Source: Leptodontidium sp. MPI-SDFR-AT-0119 | Lineage: Eukaryota; Ascomycota; Leotiomycetes; Helotiales; Leptodontidiaceae | Direction of reading: 5' to 3' | DNA length: 64,000 nt | Assembly (NCBI GenBank): GCA_020726505.1 | Contig: JAHLEZ010000002.1 | Span: forward strand, 1,364,001 to 1,428,000 | Shown here: positions 1-11,235 of the stretch, one piece after another | Numbering within the stretch: position 1 is the stretch's first letter | Layout: every line of letters begins with the position of its first letter | Translations under genes and position numbers: made by a program | Notes under the pieces: generated by a model | The model's input: the letters and a program-made list of their open reading frames with translations, nothing else | Told to the model about the DNA's origin: nothing | Databases searched by the model: none

Positions 1-643
1 ACTCGTAGTCGGTTTGCATAACGCCGTCCACCAAATGGAAGGGTGCGGTCATGGGAGATGTGATAGGCAAAGGTATCTCTGGGAGAAACCCCCAGCCCAT
101 CCAACGACCAACATACAATCCCACGTCAATCTTTTTGACACCTCGAGTCTTAATGTCATGTCCCTCGGGCGGTATGAGCTCATTGATGATCAAAAAAGCT
201 TCCGGGACGAAAGGGCGTGCATATATGTCGAATGCATGGCCACTGCCTTCAGCTGAAGGATCTCGCAGTACACCTGGACCACGCCCAGTCTTCCCGTCTG
301 TAACATTATTGCAAAGAGATTCTCCTCCAGTATGACATCCTTGGGGCGATGAAGTTCTGGCGGGTTGCTCCTGTACTGAGCTGAGGCTGGCATGGGCTGC
401 ACCGGTTTGTGGGTTAATGATCGGTACTGCTTTCGATTTTCCTGGTAGAGATGGGAACTCTTGCCAGTTTGCAAGTGTTGGTGGTGCAAAGCTGTTTGGA
501 AGCTGGACAACTCTGGTGGTAGAATATCTATGAGGCTGCGTTCCTCTCCCTCGCGAGGCTGAGGCGGGGTGAAGGCTGCGATGAGGCTTGCTAGAATAAG
601 GGATGATCGGCGGATGGGGATCGTTCCACCGTGGTGTTAACAT
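1..643 (-). CDS. Partial hypothetical protein, N-terminal part
   Basis: An open frame on the reverse strand starts with ATG at 643 and runs off the left edge without a stop, giving about 214 residues. The first 130 residues are rich in Pro, Ser, Gln and Arg and look disordered. From about residue 140 the sequence becomes hydrophobic and structured (for example DIYARPFVPEAFLIINEL and KKIDVGLYVGRWMGWGF), which argues for a real folded domain continuing beyond the window. I do not recognise the family. Other frames in the same stretch are short. The start is the first ATG of the open frame, and an upstream exon cannot be excluded. The gene is incomplete because the window ends, not because it is broken. 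Confidence 0.55.
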   Translation of the reverse strand, partial: MLTPRWNDPHPPIIPYSSKPHRSLHPASASRGRGTQPHRYSTTRVVQLPNSFAPPTLANWQEFPSLPGKSKAVPIINPQTGAAHASLSSVQEQPARTSSPQGCHTGGESLCNNVTDGKTGRGPGVLRDPSAEGSGHAFDIYARPFVPEAFLIINELIPPEGHDIKTRGVKKIDVGLYVGRWMGWGFLPEIPLPITSPMTAPFHLVDGVMQTDYE

Positions 644-2710
644 ACCGTAATATTATGTGCGACGACGTTTCGCCGTCGGTAGGGGGAGGGAAGCATAAGC
701 AGCGTAACGGTGGGTGCGGTTGCTGTAGTAGAATTCCAGGCCGTGTTTAGAAATGCAAGGCTCGCTGACTAAGCCGAGGCTCGAATAGCTAGCCTAATCG
801 CTATGGGTTTGAGGTTATTTCGATCCCTGTTGGCTGCAGCGCGAACCTTGCCACGGAATCAAGGTCTTTCTACATCTTATCCTTCCCATCAAGTCCAAAC
901 CACATCGCCCACGATACTTCTCCAACCGCAAAAAGCCAAATACCTAGCTTAAATTCGGCGTTTAGTATCTCTATACGAGTTTGGCTGTTTCCAGGTCTGC
1001 GAGGTAATAGTTCACACAAAAAGAAACCAAAGGTCTGGAGAAGGTTCTTAAGTCTCGTGCTGTGTGGTGGGAAGTCGAGACCTCCTTGGCCGGCTAGTAT
1101 GAAGAGCAGCTGTGTTGTTTGGTTGGAATCATGCATTAAAACCCGGCTCATGGGAGGGAGGCGATTGGTAACCAACATTTCCTCGCTTTTGCAGGCCGAC
1201 TCCTGGGGTAAAAGTGTAAACAAAGCTATTTTCCCCTTTCGAATAATGGGAGCAAGTTTTATCAGAGAAGCATCTGGAGGCTTCTCGGGAAATACGCGAG
1301 TCGAGTGCCGCAGAGCAAGAACGGAAGATACAGACTGTCCGGCACTACTCGTGGGACTTGATGAGAGAGACCTTTAAGGTGGGACGATGTGACACCGTGC
1401 CACAGGTTGAGCAGGGCTACATCTTGCTTCAAAGGAAGCCTCGGTCATATTTACAAACCTGCAAGGGGATCTCCTTGGTCTATCTTCGAAAGCCGACCCA
1501 GACCTGAGCTTGACTTGTAAGGAAGAAGCTGCACGGAGCTCCATCCATCCACCGAGATACGTAAGAATGCTAAGTATAAGGGTGGGTGGAGGAACTCGAC
1601 AGAACCAAGAGTGCACTAGACTTCAAAACTAGAGTGGATCTTGTTCCAATTGATGCTTTGGATAAGCTTTCAAGGAAACTAACACTCTTGCACAGTAACT
1701 ACTTCTGGCTCCAAACTCCTGTGTTTAGTTCAGTCCCAGCCGATTCTCGCTTCCGTCCCAATCTGGAGTCAAAATACGACCCACAAAAGGGGTAGCGAAT
1801 CCGGACGAAAGCTTCCCGGAAAACCATGATGATTGCGACTTCAAGATGTTAGAAGCTTGTCAATCAATCCTAAAGTGCTTAATCGTATCCGTCTAGCATT
1901 GGTCTGTCCCATCCACCAATCATATCATCACATGAAGTCACGAAACAAACGATCTCAGCCCAGATCCTCGGTTGTGGAATTATCCCGTCTGACATCCCAA
2001 TCTGGCTTCAAAAACCTTCACCATTGGCAGCATCGAAGGAGCGCAAAGATGCATGGATTGTTCGATCATGAGATGACCCATTTCACAGTGTCGCTGCTCT
2101 TCGCCCGGCTGTGATCCTCCCAGCTGCAAATGTTCTGAGCATGAGATAGGTGGTCAGCTACGCCTCCACCAAGAGAAACCCCTCAAAGTCGTAGTGCGCT
2201 CACCCGTAATACCACCAATCCCCATTGTTTGAAATTGGCACCTCCGACGAGGCACTGCCAGGCAGCAATAAAAGGGATCGGAGGGATGATTGAGGTTCTT
2301 TTAAGCTCAAGGTTGGGTTGTTGTCAATACAATTAGCATTGGCTGAATGCTGGGCCGCGAAGGCAAGGACAGCCAATCAGCGGCTTTGGAATGTGCAGGC
2401 ATCTTCGCATTCAACACGGCAGGGCGACACAGTGCGGGAAGGGCTGCCACGGTTTGCTGAGACATGGGGATTGGAGAATTCCTATATATTATCGCTATTC
2501 GCGTTGTTTTATAGATTCTTTTGATGTACTCTCTGAGAATTAAAACGCATTAACCGAAGGTTGCCTTTTCTTGTTCTTCTTCTGGTGGACAACAAAAATT
2601 GCCTTCATTTGGTAGCGACGACTGTCCCTCGAAGATACCTGCATTTCGCATTTGTCTGATCTCCAAATACAACAATCAGTTTGAATTAAACAAAACAGAG
2701 CCAGCGTAAA
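644..2710. other. Intergenic region without a supported gene
   Basis: This 2.1 kb stretch holds only short open frames on both strands (up to about 117 residues at 870-1223 reverse), none with a recognisable motif or a convincing splice partner. An AT-rich, TATA-like stretch (2482-2520) and pyrimidine-rich tracts (2560-2600) lie just upstream of the RTA1-like gene and probably form its promoter. The rest holds nothing I can identify. Confidence 0.5.
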
Positions 2711-3910
2711 ATGGAGGACGGAAAATACGGTTCGTTGGAATCGGATACATTGTCCTGGACTTTGCTAACCACTTGGAAGTTGATGGTAGCTTGTGGTTTT
2801 ATGCCCCAAACAAAGTAGCCCCTGTCATCTGGGCATTTTTATTCCTCGTTTCGGGAATTTGGCATGCCTGGCAATGTATGTAAGTAACGCGAACTCTCCC
2901 AGAGAGAAGTAGTTGACTGACACTCCAATTAGACACTACAAATCCTGGAAAGTCTCTGGTATTCTACCTTGGTCGGCTCTCCTATTCGTCATCGGCTATA
3001 TCCTTCGAGAAATCGGGGCTTTTGATTACGACAACCTTAATATCTTCATCGCAAGTCTTGTTTTCATCTATGCTGCGCCGTAGGTTCTTTCCCCTCGAAT
3101 TGGGATACTACCAATACTGACACTCAAAGACCCATCTACGAGCTATCGAACTACTTCATCCTATCCAGAATCCTCTACTACATCCCATACCACTCACCGA
3201 TCCACCCCGGCCGAGTCCTCACAACCTTCGGCGCCCTCTCCGCCGTTGTAGAAGCCCTGAACGGCAACGGCGCCGCCTACGTCGCCAACACAAGCCTTCC
3301 TGAATCCAAACAAAACATGGGCAAGAACCTCCTCAAATCCGCACTCGTCCTCCAACTCGCAATCCTTGGCGCTTTCGTCGTCCTAGCAGTATTCTTCCAC
3401 CACAGATGCAAAAGAGCCAACCTCCTTCCTGCAAACCTCCACGCCGCGCTAGTCACGCTGTACATCTCATCCGCCCTGATCGGCGTCCGCACCATCTACC
3501 GCACCGTAGAGTACTTCACCGTCTCGCAGCTCAACTTCACCAACATCCACCGCGACAGCGATCTATCCCCTCTCCTGCGCTACGAGTGGTTCTTCTGGGT
3601 CTTCGAAGGCGTCCTCATGATTATCAACACCTTCCTTCTGAATTTCCGCCATCCGATGCGATTCATTCCGAGAGATAACACGATTTATCTTGCGGAGGAT
3701 GGGGTTACGGAGATTCAGGGCCCGGGATATCTGGATAAGAGACCGTTTCTGGTGACGTTCTTCGATCCGTTTGATATCTCGGGGGCACTGAAGGGGAGGA
3801 ATATGAATAAGAAGTTTTGGGAGACGCACCAGGAGGGGAGAGTTGAGGGGGTGAAGAACCAGGCGAGTGATGGTGATGCGGAGAGGGGAGTTTCTGGGAC
3901 GGCTAAGTGA
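2711..3910 (+). CDS. RTA1-like seven-transmembrane protein (first copy)
   Basis: Four exons are read as 2711-2729, 2780-2879, 2933-3079 and 3130-3910, giving 348 residues. Intron 1 is 50 nt with a CTAAC branch site, and all joins keep frame. The protein has several hydrophobic segments and hallmarks of the RTA1 family: an early WFYAPNKVAPVIWAFLF segment, the central AAPPIYEL ... RILYY stretch, IGVRTIYRTVEYF and the late YEWFFWVFEGVLMIINTFLLNFRHP helix. Known members are membrane proteins linked to resistance to toxic lipophilic compounds or to lipid translocation, usually at the plasma membrane. The C-terminal 50 residues are hydrophilic and variable. Its substrate cannot be read from the sequence. 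A paralogue of the same family sits at 33696-34759. Confidence 0.9.
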
Positions 3911-4373
3911 TGGATTATTGTACCGTTTATGGTGGGATTAGAGATGGAGACACCCTTTCCTCTTTACACTTGTAGTTTTTGGGAGTGCTGTTTTTGTCGT
4001 TGAGATGTTGGCAGTTGGGGTGGTCCGGGGAGAAGACTTACAGTACAAACTGTACTATAGAACGCGTTCTTTCTGACATTGAATCAGTTCAATATATCAA
4101 TACTTGCTCTTGAAAGAACATACCTCCCCAATGGTCAAGTCCATTTGCGAAGCGAAGACAATATATAATTTTAGAGGTAGCTAAACGAGGCTGTGTTTTC
4201 AGCATCTCACCCCACCTCCGCATATGGTCGATCCTCGCTACTGCAGTAGCTGCCCAAACACTTCAATATTATGCAACCACAAAAGCAATACCCTTTTAAA
4301 TACCAAAGCCTATCTTCCCTTGTTGATGAACCTCATAACCCATCACCAAAATCACCAACCTCAAACCACCACA
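3911..4373. other. Intergenic: 3' region of RTA1-like gene, upstream of WD40 pseudogene
   Basis: No open frame of note. A short TA-rich stretch (4160-4172) and a C/A-rich leader just before the ATG at 4374 suggest that the degenerate WD40 gene once had its own promoter here. Nothing resembling an F-box domain lies in this stretch. Confidence 0.4.
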
Positions 4374-5495
4374 ATGCCACCACTCAGCACCCAAACCATC
4401 AACTCAACCCACGCAGTAACTCTACACACCACACCCCGCAACATCTTCGTCGCGCTCGACGATGGGACAGTGAGGATTTTAGATACCGAGGGAAGAATGA
4501 GAGGAGTTTGAAGGGGGGTGAGAGGGGTGGTGTTTGTGCTGTTGATACGTGGTTTGAGGAGGGGAGGGAGGAGGAGGAGTGGGTTGCTGTTGGGGGGACG
4601 GATTGCTTGGTTGGGGTTTGGTGGGTGGGGAGTTTGTGACTGTTTTTATGTACTATTTATTCTCTTAGGGTATCTACCATGTATAGGGTTTGAAAGTTCA
4701 TACTTTTCTTTCTTTCTGTCCTTTCTTTTGGTGGTGGATAAAGGAGTGGAGACCTTGGGTTGAGAGCAATGGTTGAAAGTTCCGGCCCTGAGAGGAACGA
4801 CTAACGACCCCTAACCTAACTAGAGAAAAGAAAACAACCCTCTCCGGCTACCTTAACACAGTCCGCTGCATCTCCACCGTCTCACCCTCCCAAGTCCTCT
4901 CCGGCTCCCGAGACTGCACCCTCCGAATCGGGAATATTGGCACCTCGACCTGTGAAGCCATCATAGAAGGGCACAGTAAAACCATCCGACATTTCGCAGT
5001 CAAAGATAACATCGCAGTGTCTGCTAGTTACGACTCAGATGCGCGCTGTGGGATCTGGTGACGAAGAAGTGTTTACATGTTCTGGGAGAACATACGGAGA
5101 AATTGTATGCTGTGAAGTTTGATGGCGAGAGGATTGCAACGGGGAGTTTGGATCGGAGTGTTAGGGTGTGGGATCCGATTTCGGGGTATGTAAAATCTCA
5201 CTGTACTGGACTGTACTGGACTCCTACTTTTGACTTGTTTGGCTTGGTTTGGCTAAATGTGACTTGCAGGACTTGCCAGGCTGTTTTAGGTGGACATGGC
5301 AGTTTAGTCGGTGTGCTGGAATTCACGGGTGAGAGTTTGGTAACGGCTTGTTCTGGTGGGAGGATTTTTTCTTGGTCTCTGGATGATTATACTGAGGTGT
5401 GGAGGGTGGATGCACATGCCAATGCTGTGACGACACTTCAGAGTGATGGGACGGTTATTGTTAGTGGAGGTTCTGATGGGAAGGTGTGGAATGGT
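4374..5495 (+). pseudogene. Decayed WD40 (Cdc4/Fbw7-type) beta-propeller gene
   Basis: Successive segments in different frames match consecutive WD40 blades of Cdc4-type F-box proteins. They read ALDDGTVRILDTEG (about 4460), GGTDCLVGVW (about 4600), LNTVRCISTVSPSQVLSGSRDCTLRI (about 4850-4935, first part), NIAVSASYDSDAR (about 5010-5046), GERIATGSLDRSVRVWDP (about 5120-5180) and, after a clean GT-AG intron (about 5189-5270), three further blades ending at SGGSDGKVW. The frame breaks near 4500 and again at about 5046, where one base appears to be missing from the expected Val-Trp-Asp codons. The F-box expected at the N-terminus and the last blade are absent. A live gene would need unusual splicing at several points, so decay is the simpler reading. 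Sequencing error could explain one lesion but not the missing ends. Confidence 0.75.
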
Positions 5496-7061
5496 AACTC
5501 TAGAAATCAGCCCAAAGTCCACCTTATTACCTTTCATGCATCTTTTGAATCATTTCAATACTTGAGGAATAATATTGACGCGGTACGTAGCTCGAACCGG
5601 AGTATTGATAAGCATAAATCCACTTACTCCTTTATGCATCCCGAGCCCCTGGGTGGGACTTTTTGCGGTCTGCTGACTGGGTTTGACGTACAAGTTCTGG
5701 GCAGTGCCGGCCTCATCGTGAAGCGAGGCTCCAACCTATGTACGAAGACTGCACTGCGACCGTGAGGATGAGGATGATGATGACTTGGGTTCAACCTTGC
5801 AGTATACAATCCTTCTGACTTTCGAACTGTAATTACTATGAACTGAATTTTCTGAATTTGTCTGTGAATGCGAAGCAGATTAAATGAAGAGAGGTTAGAG
5901 AACGAGTTGGGTGGGGGGGGGGAAGGGGAGTAAGCTCCGCCATCGAATCCTTTGATGCTCCATTGCCAATTAATTTTATGAAGGGCAAGCAAGCAGAGCT
6001 ACATGGCTCCTCCTCTTCATCATATAAGACAATGTACTGTTATAATTGACTGTGATTTATGTCCAGAGCAAGCCTGCCGAGCCCCTTGTCGCCATCCGCA
6101 GCCATCTTGCCTCCTGCCAATTGACTATTTATGTACTGGTACCATTCCTCTGTCTTATATCAGAGTCAAAGAGACCCGCCACGGACGAAAACATGATCTG
6201 GATCAGGTCAAGCCGAATGCGGCACAGTAACTAATTCCGCATTCGACACTCTCCCCTGTGGTGATCAGGAGTCCGTAAGGGACAAGGGAAAGGGCATGTC
6301 ATCCTCCAAAATAAACAAACGAGCACAGCAAAGCTTCCAGATCTACGGGTGGCGTTCCAGGTGCTCGGGTAACTGGATAGGCTGAGCTGGGCACGCGACA
6401 GGGCACGGGCTGCTGTAACAAACACTATCTGTGCCAGCTCTTGGTTCTCCTCAAGCCCTTCTCGTCTTCATCCTCCTCCTCAAAAATCTTACAACATCAT
6501 GAACAATTCAGCATCGTCAGCATCACCACAGCACAGCACATCAATCATCAGTTGTCAGTCTCGCCGACCCCATGCCGAGCCCGTGTTTGAAGAGCAGGAG
6601 CAATTTCCAGATTCATTTCCACTGATGCATCGGTCATCGCGCGCGCTTTGGTGATTTGTTTGTTCGGAGTCAAGGGATGCACAGCCCCATCTGATCCTTC
6701 GTTGTTTCCTCCATACCGCATCTGTACCTAGCCATAGCCTTGTCACCAATTCCCAAGTGCGGTCTAGAGTACCGTAAGAGTGCAAAAGCTCGAGTCTCGT
6801 TTCCGGGCGAAGTACCCTTGCCTGTGCGATCTGTGGTGTCCGGTTTCATTTTGTTTCTGTACGACCGAATTATATCACTCGACTTCCCGCAGTACTGGGT
6901 GGCATTGTTAGTCTGGCGGGCCTCGGTTCTTGGTGATGGTCTTGAGATCTCCTTTAAATCTTGACGTCCCCTCAGTTCTCTCCTAGCCAGTACGGCTCAG
7001 TTATCTCGCAAACCCTCCGCCTCTGGACTCGAGCGACTCCAGCGCTGGAGACTAAACAACA
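5496..7061. other. Intergenic region without a supported gene
   Basis: The 1.6 kb between the WD40 pseudogene and the next gene contains short open frames on both strands without recognisable content. A run of nine G residues sits near 5911-5920. The last 150 bases before 7062 are a likely promoter/leader for the next gene. No repeat or RNA gene was seen. Confidence 0.4.
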
Positions 7062-7997
7062 ATGGCGAACTGGGAGCCACACCGTCCTCGACACCGGACG
7101 AACCGAGTACCTGCGCCGGGAATCTTCGTCAGTGTCGAGTTTGGGGTATCCTTTTCCAATCGTGGTCAGCCACATACGGCTTCGATGGCCTATACTTCGA
7201 GACGGATGCAAGAGAGGTTACATCAACAGCGTCGGCAGCAGGAGGAACATCTGTTACAGGAACGGGATCATTATCAACGGCCCCGAGAAACAGACTTTGA
7301 AGGACCGCATCCTTCTATTTTGATGCCAGGAGCTGGCGGCTACTACAACGAGCAATATCAGTATAGTCGGCCGCAAGAATATGAAGAATATCAGCCGAGG
7401 AGGATGTCCGTCCGAACACACAACAGTCGGGAAAGAGGAAATTCGGCTCCTCCATCTCTATCTGACCATTCGGAATCAATCAGCCAGATTAGCCCCGTCA
7501 GTTCCATGGGCACCTTCAACCAGTTTGGTTCACTTCAGCACACTTCTAGTATGCCCATAGGTGGGATACAAGATAGACTAGAGAGACCACTTCCACCACT
7601 TCCGTCACAATTTCGCCTTGGTGAAGACGGCTTGCCTTGGACGACTGAGCCTTGGTATATCGAGCCAGAGCCCGGGTCCGAGTATGGGACCCAAACGATG
7701 ACGGGGATCGAGCTTGAGAACAGGAGGCAGGAGGATCCTCAACGTGTGAGGGATTTGGAAGCGCTGCAGCAAGCTATGATGACGGTGGATAGTCTGCCTA
7801 ATGAAGATGCATGGGAGCCATGGACTTGGGACAGTGAAGGAGAGATGCCTCGAGGTCCCAGGAGTTTAGGATGGGCGGTACGGTCAGAAGATTCACGATA
7901 TGTGACTTCTTCCAGAGGTCCTCCTCCATATGTTGTCAGTCAATTCGAGCAGGTTCTCGCGAGAGGTGTTGGGATCAGGCCGAGAAGTTCGGGATGA
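7062..7997 (+). CDS. Disordered hypothetical protein
   Basis: A single open frame of 311 residues begins with ATG at 7062. A second in-frame ATG at 7185 (residue 42, MAYTSRRMQERLHQQ) is an alternative and perhaps better start, because the first 41 residues are unlike the rest. The protein is rich in Gln, Arg, Pro, Ser and Glu, with a short Gln/Arg/Glu-rich stretch near residues 48-70 that could form a coiled coil, then disordered sequence, and a Trp-containing acidic segment (EDAWEPWTWDSEGEMP) near residues 255-275. There is no signal peptide or membrane segment. I do not recognise a domain. Length and composition bias support coding, but function is unknown. Confidence 0.6.
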   Translation: MANWEPHRPRHRTNRVPAPGIFVSVEFGVSFSNRGQPHTASMAYTSRRMQERLHQQRRQQEEHLLQERDHYQRPRETDFEGPHPSILMPGAGGYYNEQYQYSRPQEYEEYQPRRMSVRTHNSRERGNSAPPSLSDHSESISQISPVSSMGTFNQFGSLQHTSSMPIGGIQDRLERPLPPLPSQFRLGEDGLPWTTEPWYIEPEPGSEYGTQTMTGIELENRRQEDPQRVRDLEALQQAMMTVDSLPNEDAWEPWTWDSEGEMPRGPRSLGWAVRSEDSRYVTSSRGPPPYVVSQFEQVLARGVGIRPRSSG

Positions 7998-9048
7998 GGA
8001 CGGGATCTACGAGTACACTAATACAATAATACACTTACGCCTCGGAAAACCTTCAGTCAGCGATTCGTGGCCGGCAACGAAGGATAATATATTAACGGTC
8101 TTGGAATGGTCCTCGATATACAGTACGCGGAGGACAACTAATTACGACCAGCCGATTACCGACCAGTCTTCTGGTTGACGTTTCCTCCTTGAGGATGAGA
8201 AGACCTGAAGTCTACTACAGCAATTTTCATTCCATGAGAATTGAAGGAATGGCGGATTTTGAGATGAACAGTCAAGCCGTACTCCGAAGGTGGGGATGAT
8301 CCACGACCCACTACGCTGTTGGAAGGCCATCTTGGGATGAACGAGTCGCCGAAAGGTGGGCATTCCCCAAAGCAGACTCCCGTTTCAAACTGTCAAATCT
8401 CACGGAGATTATTGACAGGCGGCTCAGACTGGGATCTCCAACAGGGGTAACAAAAAACACAAAATGCACAAGCATGGAAGGGGAACTATTAATAGAAGTC
8501 TTAATCCAACATGATCTGATCTCGGTCAAATCTCATCACATATATGCTCTTGCCTCTTCCTCTGCTCCTCCTTTGTGTCAGATTTACCTCTGCGTTCTCC
8601 AGTTGGAAAGTGCTAGGGAGCCTGGCCTCAACCCTGGGGAATAAGATGCACGCGAGGTTGCATCGGCTCCTCTCTCCAAGTCACATCCCTCAATGCTCGT
8701 TTGTCAAAACAACACTTCTTCACCTGCCGCTCGCGAAACATGAAACACAACTCTCCTGCATGCAACTCTCCGTGCGAACCACAAACCTGGGGATCTCTCG
8801 ATGCTTGGCACGGCTGTGGCACTTCTCGTCCAATGGAACATGAAGCTGGCTGAAAGGTCACGGGGCTGAGGACGCAGGCACACAGCCCCATCATCGACAA
8901 CCTCAGTCGCCTCACGCCATCACAGCCTCGTTACTTCTGCAACAAAACACCACATCTTCTTGTATGATGATGATCCTACAAGGAACGTTATCACACTTCT
9001 GGCAATCTGGTTTGTCCAGCGTTCCGAAAGCGACTTGTTAGACGAACG
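7998..9048. other. Intergenic region without a supported gene
   Basis: No convincing open frame or repeat. Short frames at 8142-8363, 8544-8843 and 8628-8915 have no recognisable content. The final 100-200 bases should contain the promoter of the HeLo/E2 gene, but no clear TATA element is visible. Confidence 0.4.
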
Positions 9049-11235
9049 ATGCAAGAGATCGGAGCAGACATGGCGGCGGAGGCTGCAGACTCAGCGCCGA
9101 GAGATGTCAGCGCGGTAGCCTTGTTCAAGATATGCATCGAAGGGTTTAATATCGTGATTACGAGCGAGAACTTCACTGAAGACGACGAGCAGCTATGTGC
9201 CCTGGCAAGATTTGGGTCGATATCCTTGTTCGAAGTGTTGCTTACTGTACTTCACTAGTTCTCCTTGCAGCGGACTCGGTTTGGGCTCTGGGGAGAGTCG
9301 GTGGGTCTAGTTGCAAGTCCTCATGATGGCCGCCGTCTCCGATATGACAAGAATCTCGATCGTGAAGATATCAAGCCTCGAGTGGAGGAGTTCCTGAGAC
9401 TCATAAAGTCTTTACTGGACGAAGCTGGGCGAGTGCATGAACGAATCGGATTGAAGCCCACTCCCCAAGGCTCCGAATTGCCAACATCCCGAGGTCTCGA
9501 CATCTTCAAAGGCTCATTCGAGAGATTCAAATCTCGGATACGGAAGGACCAGAAAGATCTGACCTCATGGACTGTTACTCAATTGGCCATTCACAATGCC
9601 CCAACTTTCGAAAACCAGATTAGTCGACTCAAAGATTTGGTCGATGGTCTCGAGAGCATCACAGTATCTTTGGGACTACTCGAACAGCAGCACGCAAGAC
9701 TTCGCGAGGAGATTGAAAGTATTTCTGATACCCGCAGCCTCAGGCTTCTCCGCGACGCATCTTCAAGACACAGCTCGTCCCAGCAAGTGGTGTCCGATAC
9801 AGCTAGCCAGTGTTTGCTTGATATTGCCGGGTCTTATTTCGAGCGTCCAAGTGGAGAGACGATCTTTACATGCTCTGTAGTGACAGCGACTACGGGTTCG
9901 TTTGTCACTGCTAAGACAAGACCGTCAGGAATTGCAGATCGGTCAATCAAGGATCACGCAAGTTTATCAGTGATTTCTGCATCCGCCGAGGTTGACCCTC
10001 AGAGAAGCCGTCCGGCGCCACCACTACGTCGTCAAAAAGAAAGGACAAAGCCAGCAGCTTCATGTGCTGAGTGTCTTGAAGAACATTACAAATGTGTATC
10101 CAATGGCCTCAATGTAGCTTGCGCCAGGTGTGTTCAAAAGGAGAGGATGTGCAGTTTCGTGTCGAATGACTCAGCACAAGACGTAGATGCGACTCTGGAC
10201 ACTCTAGATCTCAACCCGAAGCATGATTTGGAGAACCTTTCTCAGATCGATCCCTCCAGCTCAGTTTTCTCGAAAGGTGTGCCTCAAAATCAACGCCTCC
10301 TAAGTGATCTACTCGGCCAAGCCAAGCCGAGGGCAGCTTTGAGTTTCAAAATGGGAGACGTTCATTACGGGGAGCAGCTACACAAGACGAAGGAAGAAGA
10401 TTCAGATCGCTGGATCAACAACTCAGGAAAGATCATTACGCATGCAAATAGTGGCTCGTCTGCCGCCAAACGCATGTTTCTGGAGCTTCGGGACATTCGA
10501 ACTGGAAAAGTTCCATTCGTCAGCGCCACCCCTATCGATGACAGCCTGGACAGAGTGTTAGCAAGCATCGAAGGGCCACCTGAGACTCCTTATGAAGGAG
10601 GCATCTTCTGGATCACCGTCAAGCTCTCAGTCACAGATCCCCATGGACCGCCTCTGATGAGATTCCACACGAAAATCTACCATCCCAACATCTCGCCTCA
10701 AGGGCATATATGCGCTGACTACAAAGATAAATGGAACGCGATACTTTCTGCAGGCTTCAGCACAGTTCCTGTCGGTGACCCGTCGGCTGCGTGGTTCTTG
10801 CGCAATTCGAAACAGGTCAAATGGTCGTTGGGAGCACTCCTGACTGCTCTATGCGGACTTCTGGCATCACCCGATGTTGAAGATCCGTTGGTGCCAGAGA
10901 TTGCGATGAAGTTTCTCGAGGACTACGATGATTATTGTCGAAGTGCCAGGTTATGCACGAAGAAGTGGGCGACAGGCCAGAGACCCGATGAGACCAACTT
11001 ACTGTTTCTTGAAGATAATTCCTCCGAGGACCTGGATACGTGGAAGCCCGACCTGAATGTCCACGAAAGGCCACCATCTGTTGATGTGGCTAGCATACAA
11101 GAGTCGCTGCGCAAAATATACGACGACAAAGCTCCCGAAGCGATGTCTGTCACGAGTTCGAACGAAACGACCTTAACAAACCAGAAAAGTTACGCCTCGA
11201 TAATACAAGCAGTGTCTCCATGGCTTGTCGCATAA
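9049..11235 (+). CDS. HeLo domain - Zn2Cys6-like - ubiquitin E2 (UBC) fusion protein
   Basis: Exon 1 starts with ATG at 9049 and encodes the first part of a HeLo (prion-inhibition and propagation) domain (SAVALFKICIEGF ...). It joins across a small intron within about 9212-9262 to the main exon, where RTRFGLWGESVGL continues the same domain. The exact splice sites are uncertain (a GC-AG intron is possible). At about 10063-10156 a perfect C-x2-C-x6-C-x8-C-x2-C-x6-C pattern matches a Zn2Cys6 cluster. From about 10465 to 11000 lies a ubiquitin-conjugating (UBC) fold: HPN at 10681-10689, the catalytic-position Cys codon at 10711-10713 exactly ten residues later as in canonical E2s, and SPDVEDPLVPEIA near the end. 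About 25 extra residues are inserted after the active site. HeLo domains occur in fungal cell-death and incompatibility proteins, while E2s pass ubiquitin to substrates. The combined role is unknown. About 700 residues. Confidence 0.75.

Noticed and set aside
1595..1660. tRNA-like anticodon stem-loop (CTAG ... CTAG around ACTTCAAAA)
   Set aside because: No matching acceptor stem, D-loop or T-loop (GTTCRAAYC) box at the right spacing, so it is a chance hairpin.
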